Assembly: GCA_030633795.1 (NCBI GenBank)
Contig: DAOWCB010000082.1
Coordinates: 1-6,428 of the forward strand
Direction: 5' to 3'
DNA from: Candidatus Aminicenantota bacterium
GTDB lineage: Bacteria > Acidobacteriota > Aminicenantia > Aminicenantales > Aminicenantaceae
DNA: 6,428 bases
Position 1 is the stretch's first letter. Every line of letters starts with the position of its first letter. Both the position numbers and the translations under genes were made by a program. Of this stretch, positions 1 to 4,903 are shown one piece after another. The notes under the pieces were generated by a model that saw only the letters and a program-made list of their open reading frames with translations, searched no databases and was not told the origin of the DNA.

Positions 1-100
1 TTGTTTCTGTCTTCTTCTGTGTTATGACAACTACCAAAGCGATAGACAGAGCCACAACGCAAACGGATAAGCTGATGATTACCCAGGTTGTTTTTTTCAT
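1..100 (-). CDS. N-terminus of a membrane-anchored or exported protein (partial, runs off the window)
   Basis: An ATG at 100-98 opens a frame that stays open to base 1, giving 33 residues. It begins MKKTTWVIISLS, followed by a hydrophobic stretch to about residue 26 and then a basic/polar segment (QKKTET). This is the pattern of a signal anchor or uncleaved signal peptide: two lysines, one membrane-spanning segment, then a charged turn. Cys14 lies inside the hydrophobic core and does not form a convincing lipobox. A purine-rich GGGAGA (113-108) sits 7 bases before the ATG and serves as ribosome binding site. The start overlaps the stop of the preceding ORF as ATGA, which suggests translational coupling and membership of the same operon. 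The sequence seen resembles nothing that would continue an M28 peptidase, so it is treated as a separate gene. Its function cannot be told from 33 residues. Confidence 0.6.
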   Translation of the reverse strand, partial: MKKTTWVIISLSVCVVALSIALVVVITQKKTET

Positions 101-309
101 ATACCCTCTCCCGCCCCTCTGATCCGGTGAAACCGGGAGATTTTGGAAACCATGTCCCAGGCCCTTTCTCCTGAAACCTCATCCTGAATGTTCTTAAGAA
201 GGCCTGGGGGCAACAGATAAGGATTTTCTTGGGAAAATGCTGCCAGCGAGCTCAATAAAAGAAAAAAAACAAGTAAAATATGCAAATTTTTTAATTTTCT
301 GTCGGCCAT
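97..309 (-). CDS. Short secreted ORF resembling the N-terminus of an M28-type peptidase (probable truncated gene)
   Basis: The product is 70 residues. Residues 1-27 form a signal peptide: basic start (ADRKLK), hydrophobic core (ILLVFFLLLSSLAA), likely cleavage near AAFS-Q. The rest (LLPPGLLKNIQDEVSGERAW, then KISRFHRIRGAGEG) resembles, from memory, the segment just after the signal peptide in secreted M28 zinc aminopeptidases, where a helix with SGERAW and an HRI(R/Q)G motif precedes the protease-associated and catalytic parts. Here the frame stops directly after GAGEGI, so all metal ligands and the catalytic domain are absent. The protein cannot be an active peptidase. The start is supported by GGAGGAG (325-319) 9 bases upstream. 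It lies 20 bp after the amidohydrolase gene, and its stop overlaps the next start. Most likely it is a gene remnant left by a deletion that joined a foreign downstream gene. The alternative is a genuine small secreted protein. The ORF is certain; the family call is moderate. Confidence 0.6.
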   Translation of the reverse strand: MADRKLKNLHILLVFFLLLSSLAAFSQENPYLLPPGLLKNIQDEVSGERAWDMVSKISRFHRIRGAGEGI

Positions 310-318
310 ATCCTATAT

Positions 319-325
319 CTCCTCC
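319..325 (-). promoter_or_regulatory. Ribosome binding site of the 70-residue secreted ORF
   Basis: The minus strand reads GGAGGAG, a strong anti-16S match, 9 bases before the ATG at 309-307. It lies in the 20-bp gap after the amidohydrolase stop. A translation signal this good is kept in front of an ORF that appears truncated, so the short product is probably still made. Confidence 0.6.
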
Positions 326-329
326 ACAA

Positions 330-2159
330 TCATTGCGATTTTTTCAACAGAAGAACCTTGCCCGGAAGTTTATCATTGTATTTTCCATTATCCAGCACAA
401 GTACACCATTGATAAACAAGTACTTGACACCTTCACTGTACTGGTGAGGGTTGGATATGGTGGTTTTTATTTGGATATTGTCCAAATCAAAAACAACGAT
501 GTCTGCTTTGAAGCCTTCCTTGATCCAACCGCGGTCCTCCCAATTCATGATATCTGCTGCGAGGGATGTCTGAGAACGGATAACATGAGGTAAGGACACA
601 GATTTTCTTTGCAGAGCATATTTTTTGATCTTATGCAGAAACGTGGAATAGGAACGGATATGAGGCAACCCAATCCCATAAAACGGCGTTGTCCCATCGC
701 TGCCAGTGGCCACATAATTCTTTTTCATGATGTATTCCACATCCTCTTCTGACATCCTCAGCGGAACACATCTAGCGCCCATCAGTTCGAGCTCGATGGC
801 CGTTTCACCGATGGATTTCCCTTTCATGGCTGCAACCTGGGTCAACGATTTTCCCTCAAGTTTTTTTTCTACGCAAATGCCCACGATGATGTTTTCAGGC
901 CCAGCAAGAGATGCATCGATATACTGCTCGATACCTTTTTTGGCTTTCTCGGCAAATTTCAGATCTTTCATCCTTTCTATAAAATGTTTTCTTTCTCTCG
1001 TGTTGGAAGGGCCCTGAAACTGACTGGCGCTCACCAAATGCCCGCCAACAAATTGCACAAGTCTCTTTCGTGAAAGTCCAGCCAAAAACTGCTGGTGACT
1101 TTGGGAAAGCGGAAAATAAGGGGTGACTTTTTGATAAAGCTCCAACAATTGAGCATCCCGCAGATGGTCGAAGACATCCTCCAGATCCGAAGAATCCAAT
1201 CCCTCGTACTTTGTCTGCCCCAACCAGAGAGATCTAGGAATAAGACCCCGGTAGGGATTTCCACTGGAGAAGCGGTAGGGATACTGGTCTGCCGTGATTT
1301 CTAAACCATTTTTCCGGGCTTCTTCGATAAGAGCACTGGCATCCTTGACAAGACCCCAATTCTTTTTTCTAACGGCCTTAAAATGAGAAATGTGCGCCCG
1401 AGCTCCTGCTTCCCTCGAAATGGCAATCGTCTCATTGACTGCATCCAGGAGCCTCTCTCCTTCATTCCGCATGTGGGAGTGGTAGATCCCTCCGTAGGGA
1501 GCGATGACATTGACGAGTTCAATGACTTCATCGGTTTTTCCATAGCGGCCGGGCAAATACTCTAATCCCGTCGAAAGTCCATGAGCACCTTGTTCCATGG
1601 CTTCTTGGACAAGGACTTTCATTTTTTCCAGTTCTTCAGGCGTGGGTTCCCTGTTTTCCATCCCCATGACTATTTCTCGAACCTGCCCATGGCCGACAAG
1701 AAGAGCGGCATTCGGGCCTATTCCTTCTTTATTCCAGTCCTCGATAAGTTCCTTGGCACTTTCAAAAATGGGCCAGGCGCTTCTGCCACACTGGCCCACC
1801 ACAACTGTGGTAACCCCCTGTTTCAAGTAGTTCAAGCATGCCCTGTTTTCGGGAAAATACATGCCTCTATCCACATGAGTGTGAAGGTCGATGAATCCCG
1901 GAGCGACGAAAAGTTTGTTGGCATTGATGATTCTTTTCGCTCTGCCCTTTACCGAACGTTCGACCTTAACGATGATGCCATCCTTAACGGCAATGTCTGC
2001 TTTGAATGCAGGTTTTAAAGAGCCATTAAAAATCCGTGCGTTTTTGATTAAAAAATCATAATCAAATTTTTCTTGTCCTTGGCTGATTCCATACAATCCC
2101 GTCAAAAACAACAGACTTGCAGTGAGAATAATTCCGACAAAATAGGCTTTTTTATTCAT
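330..2159 (-). CDS. Secreted N-acyl-D-amino-acid deacylase (D-aminoacylase) family amidohydrolase
   Basis: The product is 609 residues, of the amidohydrolase superfamily and D-aminoacylase type; these enzymes hydrolyse N-acyl-D-amino acids (some relatives act on dipeptides) to the free amino acid. The ATG at 2159 is preferred over in-frame ATGs at 2174 and 2216 because GGAG (2168-2165) lies 5 bases upstream and it places a clean signal peptide (MNKK, hydrophobic residues 5-25) at the N-terminus. There is no lipobox, so export is probably to the periplasm. Visible motifs: PGFIDLHTH with metal-binding His93 and His95; GQCG with the Cys124 zinc ligand typical of D-aminoacylases; YHSHMRNEG (His229); HISHFK (His259); and GSDGTT with the catalytic Asp488. 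The C-terminal composite beta domain is recognisable in KADIVVFD and the closing NGVLVLDNGK. All catalytic positions are intact. The usual HPR motif after the Asp reads HIR. The family is normally about 480-540 residues; the extra length is the signal peptide plus a longer segment at about 295-420. It is the first gene of a likely operon. The exact substrate is not known. Confidence 0.88.
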   Translation of the reverse strand: MNKKAYFVGIILTASLLFLTGLYGISQGQEKFDYDFLIKNARIFNGSLKPAFKADIAVKDGIIVKVERSVKGRAKRIINANKLFVAPGFIDLHTHVDRGMYFPENRACLNYLKQGVTTVVVGQCGRSAWPIFESAKELIEDWNKEGIGPNAALLVGHGQVREIVMGMENREPTPEELEKMKVLVQEAMEQGAHGLSTGLEYLPGRYGKTDEVIELVNVIAPYGGIYHSHMRNEGERLLDAVNETIAISREAGARAHISHFKAVRKKNWGLVKDASALIEEARKNGLEITADQYPYRFSSGNPYRGLIPRSLWLGQTKYEGLDSSDLEDVFDHLRDAQLLELYQKVTPYFPLSQSHQQFLAGLSRKRLVQFVGGHLVSASQFQGPSNTRERKHFIERMKDLKFAEKAKKGIEQYIDASLAGPENIIVGICVEKKLEGKSLTQVAAMKGKSIGETAIELELMGARCVPLRMSEEDVEYIMKKNYVATGSDGTTPFYGIGLPHIRSYSTFLHKIKKYALQRKSVSLPHVIRSQTSLAADIMNWEDRGWIKEGFKADIVVFDLDNIQIKTTISNPHQYSEGVKYLFINGVLVLDNGKYNDKLPGKVLLLKKSQ

Positions 2160-2261
2160 GACATCTCCATTCATCCCATATATTAGGACACGTATTTTAT
2201 CAAAAAACACCCACACGAGTAAGCAAAATCATCAATTAACCCCCCTACCTGAATGTACACC

Positions 2262-2290
2262 TTGAGAGTATTCCTCTAATGCTTTATAAT
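2262..2290 (+). promoter_or_regulatory. Sigma-70-type promoter for the UbiE-like gene
   Basis: A -35 box TTGAGA (2262-2267, five of six matches to TTGACA) is followed by exactly 17 bp and a perfect -10 TATAAT (2285-2290). The predicted transcription start is near 2297, giving a leader of about 28 nt that contains the ribosome binding site and no obvious regulatory structure. This is the best promoter in the window. It may also serve the kinase and synthase genes downstream. Confidence 0.75.
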
Positions 2291-2308
2291 CCGTCATTCA
2301 AGAAAACT

Positions 2309-2316
2309 AGGGTGAG
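2309..2316 (+). promoter_or_regulatory. Ribosome binding site deciding the GTG start of the methyltransferase gene
   Basis: AGGGTGAG ends 8 bases before the GTG at 2325. It lies just downstream of the predicted transcription start, and it supports the GTG as initiator; no better ATG is available at the N-terminus. Confidence 0.6.
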
Positions 2317-2324
2317 AAGCCAAA

Positions 2325-3023
2325 GTGACAATCCGAAAAGGCGTACAGAAAATCTACACCGAAGTAGCCAATACCTATGAATTAGTAAACCATGTCTTGA
2401 CTCTGGGGTTGGATATCCGCTGGAGAAAAAAGACAGCCCGGATTGCCGCTCAAAAGGGTGGCAACCTGTGGCTCGATGTCTGCAGCGGGACAGGAGAGAT
2501 GGCTCAAAATCTCGCAGCTCTTTCGGGTGAAGGGGTCAAAATCTTCGCGGTCGATTTTTCCTTTCCGATGCTAAAAAGGGTAACGGAAAAGGGAACCGCC
2601 TCCAACCTCTTTCCAGTCATTGCAGAGGCTGGAATCCTTCCTTTCCCGGACGAATCATTCGACCTATTGACCATTTCTTTTGCCACACGAAACCTTAACC
2701 CGAGGAGAGAGCACCTGGAATCCTATATGGAAGAATTCAGCAGGACCCTGAAACCGGGAGGATATTTTGTGAATCTCGAAACCAGCCAGCCATCAGCAAA
2801 AATGATAAGACAGTTCTTCCATATTTATGTGAAGTGGATAGTCAAACCTTTGGGATGGATTCTTTCCGGGTCCAAAGCAGGCTACAGTTACCTTTCCTTT
2901 ACCATACCGCGTTTTTATGCCCCGGATGAATTTGCCCAAATTCTCTGTCAATCGGGATTTTCCGAGGTCGAATACCGACGGTTTTTGTTCGGTGTCTCTG
3001 CTATGCACGTGGCCAAAAAATGA
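2325..3023 (+). CDS. UbiE/MenG-type SAM-dependent methyltransferase (probable demethylmenaquinone methyltransferase)
   Basis: The product is 232 residues, about the size of Bacillus MenG, with a GTG start. It is a class I SAM methyltransferase. Motif I is LDVCSGTGEMA (residues 50-60); the acidic end of strand 2 is DFSFPML (77-83); next come LPFPDESFDLLTISFATRNL (105-124) and the family signature RTLKPGGYFVNLETS (140-154), which fits the second UbiE/COQ5 pattern except Thr for Val. The first UbiE pattern (YDxMN...H..W) is relaxed here to YELVN...D..W (residues 18-33). In the family the enzyme C-methylates demethylmenaquinone, the last step of menaquinone synthesis, at the cytoplasmic membrane. 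The call is therefore likely but not certain, since related methyltransferases act on other quinone-like or lipid substrates. It has its own near-consensus promoter. No other menaquinone gene is nearby, and the same-strand neighbour starts 86 bp downstream. Confidence 0.82.
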   Translation: MTIRKGVQKIYTEVANTYELVNHVLTLGLDIRWRKKTARIAAQKGGNLWLDVCSGTGEMAQNLAALSGEGVKIFAVDFSFPMLKRVTEKGTASNLFPVIAEAGILPFPDESFDLLTISFATRNLNPRREHLESYMEEFSRTLKPGGYFVNLETSQPSAKMIRQFFHIYVKWIVKPLGWILSGSKAGYSYLSFTIPRFYAPDEFAQILCQSGFSEVEYRRFLFGVSAMHVAKK

Positions 3024-3059
3024 AAAACCGTCAAGGCTGTAGACGTCGCGCGTCGCAAT

Positions 3060-3086
3060 ATGACAGGTAATCATGTATCATAGAAT
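3060..3086 (+). promoter_or_regulatory. Possible weak promoter for the kinase-synthase pair
   Basis: In the 86-bp gap before the kinase gene, ATGACA (3060-3065) and TAGAAT (3081-3086) resemble -35 and -10 boxes, but the spacing is only 15 bp. TATGA (3059-3063) and TCATA (3078-3082) form a short inverted repeat over the same site, which could be a regulator site or chance. Without it, the pair would be read through from the methyltransferase promoter; no terminator is visible between. Confidence 0.25.
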
Positions 3087-3109
3087 GCATATGCTTTAAG
3101 AGAAAAAGG

Positions 3110-4081
3110 ATGTTTCAAACCGCAGTCAAAATCCTCAAAGCAACCATCGGGATTCAATCAAACGTGCAGGAAATGCTTCCTTTTTTGCCGTTTGGTGTGA
3201 AACTTGAATCTCTGTTGACTGATTTTCACCGGGTGGAACAAATCTCCCCTTGTGAAGGCTTAAATGGATACATCTCCATCGAGGATAAGGGAGGAGATCT
3301 CGCGTATGAATGGCATGATGACAGAGTGATCTTCAAAGGGCCTTTTTCACGAGTTCAAAAGGAGGCATCAGACCCCAGATACACACTCTGGGGAAATCAA
3401 GGCTTTTTGTATCGTTATGTGCTCTATTTGCTCGAAAAAAAACACAACATCTACAACTTCCACGCCTGTGCCCTGTATCAGGAAGACAGGGATACCTTAT
3501 ACGTCATCATCGGTGATGCGGGTAGCGGCAAAACCGTGTATTTACTCAGTGGTTTAGAAAAAGGATTGAAGATTTTTTCCACCGAGACCGTCCATTTTCA
3601 GATGGATGAAGGCAATACCATCTGGTACATGGGCTCAATGGTGGATAATGTCCGGTATGGAACCCTGATACATGATTTTCCCCGGTTTCTCCCCGCAGGG
3701 GATATTCCTGATCAGCAAACCCAATGGCAAAATAAAGTTGCCATTGATTTATCCGTATTTTGCACTCAAAAGGAAACCATTAAAAATCCTCAGGCTGTCC
3801 ACATTCTGTTTCCCCGAATCGAAAAAGGATTTGAAAGATCTCTATGGAATCCGATCAAAAACAACAGGAAGGTGGAAAAAATGCTTTTTGACAACATCAC
3901 ACAAAAAGTGGCAGAAACCACCCTGCTGTATGATAAGCTGACGGTTTTAGGATTGGACAGAAGAGGCCTCGCGAACGCTCGATTGCAGGCTGTAAAAGAA
4001 TTGGTAGGTCATCAGACGATTGCAGAAATCACTACGGTTTTATCCAATCCCAAAAATTGTTGGGGGAATGTTTTACAATAA
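3110..4081 (+). CDS. HprK-related P-loop kinase of unknown substrate
   Basis: The product is 323 residues. A Walker A motif, GDAGSGKT (residues 135-142), follows a beta strand (LYVIIG) and is preceded by NFHACAL (116-122), matching the conserved His that leads into the P-loop of HPr kinase/phosphorylase C-terminal domains. After the P-loop, GLKIFSTETVHF (152-163) occupies the place where true HprK has an Asp-Asp pair; here only Glu159 is acidic. The first 110 residues do not look like the HprK N-terminal domain, and the HprK signature around the K3 loop is not recognisable. There is no signal peptide, so it is cytoplasmic. It is therefore probably not a regulator of PTS HPr but one of the HprK-like kinases that phosphorylate other molecules; in related groups the targets include free serine or peptide serine. 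The start is the only sensible ATG; its ribosome binding site (AAGAGA, 3098-3103) is weak. It lies 16 bp before the phosphosulfolactate synthase gene, so the two probably work together. Confidence 0.7.
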   Translation: MFQTAVKILKATIGIQSNVQEMLPFLPFGVKLESLLTDFHRVEQISPCEGLNGYISIEDKGGDLAYEWHDDRVIFKGPFSRVQKEASDPRYTLWGNQGFLYRYVLYLLEKKHNIYNFHACALYQEDRDTLYVIIGDAGSGKTVYLLSGLEKGLKIFSTETVHFQMDEGNTIWYMGSMVDNVRYGTLIHDFPRFLPAGDIPDQQTQWQNKVAIDLSVFCTQKETIKNPQAVHILFPRIEKGFERSLWNPIKNNRKVEKMLFDNITQKVAETTLLYDKLTVLGLDRRGLANARLQAVKELVGHQTIAEITTVLSNPKNCWGNVLQ

Positions 4082-4085
4082 ATTC

Positions 4086-4091
4086 AGGAGG
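4086..4091 (+). promoter_or_regulatory. Perfect Shine-Dalgarno of the phosphosulfolactate synthase gene
   Basis: AGGAGG stands 6 bases before the ATG at 4098, inside the 16-bp gap after the kinase stop. It fixes the start codon and implies that the synthase is translated far better than the kinase encoded on the same message. Confidence 0.75.
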
Positions 4092-4097
4092 ATATAG

Positions 4098-4898
4098 ATG
4101 ACTAAAGCATGGGAAGGGGTCACAGATATGCCCGTACAAGGAAGATCTTATAAACCAAGGACAACAGGTTTAACCATGGTCATCGATAAGGGTATTGGAA
4201 TGAATCAAGCAAAGGATCTGGTTCAGACATCTGGAGAATACATAGATATCATCAAACTGACCTTCGGGACCTCTGCCTTTTATGACAGAGAATTCTTGAT
4301 GGAAAAGATCCAATTACTCACCATTGCCGATATCGATGTGATGCCCGGGGGAACATTCTTGGAGGTTGCACTGTGGAAGGGCGCGTATGAAAAATACTTA
4401 GAGAGAGCCAAGGAGTTGGGATTTTCGACGATCGAAATCTCTGACGGAACGATTGCAATAGATCTCGCCAAAAGAAAAGACCTCATCCGTCAGGCTTTGG
4501 ATATGGATTTCAAGGTGATTACGGAAGTTGGCAAAAAAGATCCAAAAGAAGCTCTTCCGATTGCCCTCGTTCATCAATTGATCAATGAAGACCTTGCGTG
4601 CGGTGCCTTCAAAGTGATCATCGAAGCTCGAGAGGCTGGAAAAGGAGTTGGCATTTTTGATCAAACAGGGAAGATCAAACAAGACGAGGTGGACAACATT
4701 ATTGCCGGCGTTGAAGATGTCGATCTACTAATATGGGAAGCTCCGATCAAAAACCAGCAACAAGAGCTCATCATCCAATTTGAGAATAATGTCAACCTTG
4801 GGAACGTCCCTGCGGATGAAGTTCTTGCTCTGGAGGCTCTTCGTCAAGGACTCAGGGGAGATACCCTCAAAAGGGCTTATCTTGCCGACAAGAAGTAA
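4098..4898 (+). CDS. comA: Phosphosulfolactate synthase (ComA family)
   Basis: The product is 266 residues, the normal length for this TIM-barrel family. Known members add sulfite to phosphoenolpyruvate to give (R)-2-phospho-3-sulfolactate, the first step of coenzyme M synthesis in methanogens; bacterial homologues such as Bacillus YitD serve sulfolactate formation. Conserved blocks seen in order: KPRTTGLTMVIDKG (19-32), YIDIIKLTFGTS (48-59), MPGGTFLEVA (82-91), IEISDGTI (112-119), ITEVGKK (141-147), VIIEAREAG (173-181) followed by GIFD, LIWEAP (211-216), and NVNLGN..ADEVLALEALRQG ending in LRGDTL (231-257). The charged residues within these blocks, expected to bind phosphate, sulfite and Mg2+, are present. 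It is cytoplasmic. It is the last gene of the kinase-synthase unit, and its stop is 5 bp from the stop of the opposing symporter gene. The ComB phosphatase and ComC dehydrogenase that would finish sulfolactate/sulfopyruvate formation are not in the window, so the fate of the product here is unknown. The gene symbol denotes the family, not Bacillus competence ComA. Confidence 0.88.
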   Translation: MTKAWEGVTDMPVQGRSYKPRTTGLTMVIDKGIGMNQAKDLVQTSGEYIDIIKLTFGTSAFYDREFLMEKIQLLTIADIDVMPGGTFLEVALWKGAYEKYLERAKELGFSTIEISDGTIAIDLAKRKDLIRQALDMDFKVITEVGKKDPKEALPIALVHQLINEDLACGAFKVIIEAREAGKGVGIFDQTGKIKQDEVDNIIAGVEDVDLLIWEAPIKNQQQELIIQFENNVNLGNVPADEVLALEALRQGLRGDTLKRAYLADKK

Positions 4899-4903
4899 AT
4901 CCT

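Larger units (their letters stand above)
2160..2324. other. Divergent intergenic region between the amidohydrolase and methyltransferase genes
   Basis: This 165-bp segment separates divergently transcribed genes and must hold both promoters. The rightward promoter is clear and listed separately. Leftward, the best -10 candidate is TAAAAT (minus strand, 2199-2194); at 17 bp spacing the -35 reads only TTACTC (2222-2217), so this call is weak. A poly-C tract (2240-2246) sits near the middle. I see no convincing operator palindrome. Confidence 0.5.

Noticed and set aside
237..593. 118-codon plus-strand open frame across the end of the amidohydrolase gene and the 70-residue ORF
   Set aside because: It is antisense to two supported genes, lacks a ribosome binding site and has no recognisable domain.
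1581..2018. 145-codon open frame on the plus strand inside the amidohydrolase gene
   Set aside because: It is fully antisense to a well-conserved enzyme with intact motifs, has a low-complexity Phe/Pro-rich product and no ribosome binding site; it is a shadow frame.
2174..2216. Earlier in-frame ATGs of the amidohydrolase (2216 and 2174)
   Set aside because: They lack a ribosome binding site and would put a poorly fitting extension before the signal peptide; the ATG at 2159 has GGAG at 5 bases.
3041..3056. GC-rich GACGTCGCGCGTCGC block after the methyltransferase stop, considered as a terminator
   Set aside because: The possible stem is only 4 bp (GACG/CGTC) and no T-run follows; it is mainly a 6-bp direct repeat (CGTCGC twice).
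3087..3094. Palindrome GCATATGC before the kinase gene, considered as an operator
   Set aside because: Eight bases of perfect palindrome in an AT-rich leader is expected by chance, and no second copy is seen.
3110..4081. Calling the kinase true HPr kinase/phosphorylase (hprK)
   Set aside because: The Asp-Asp motif, the N-terminal HprK domain and the HprK signature are not seen, and no PTS gene is nearby.
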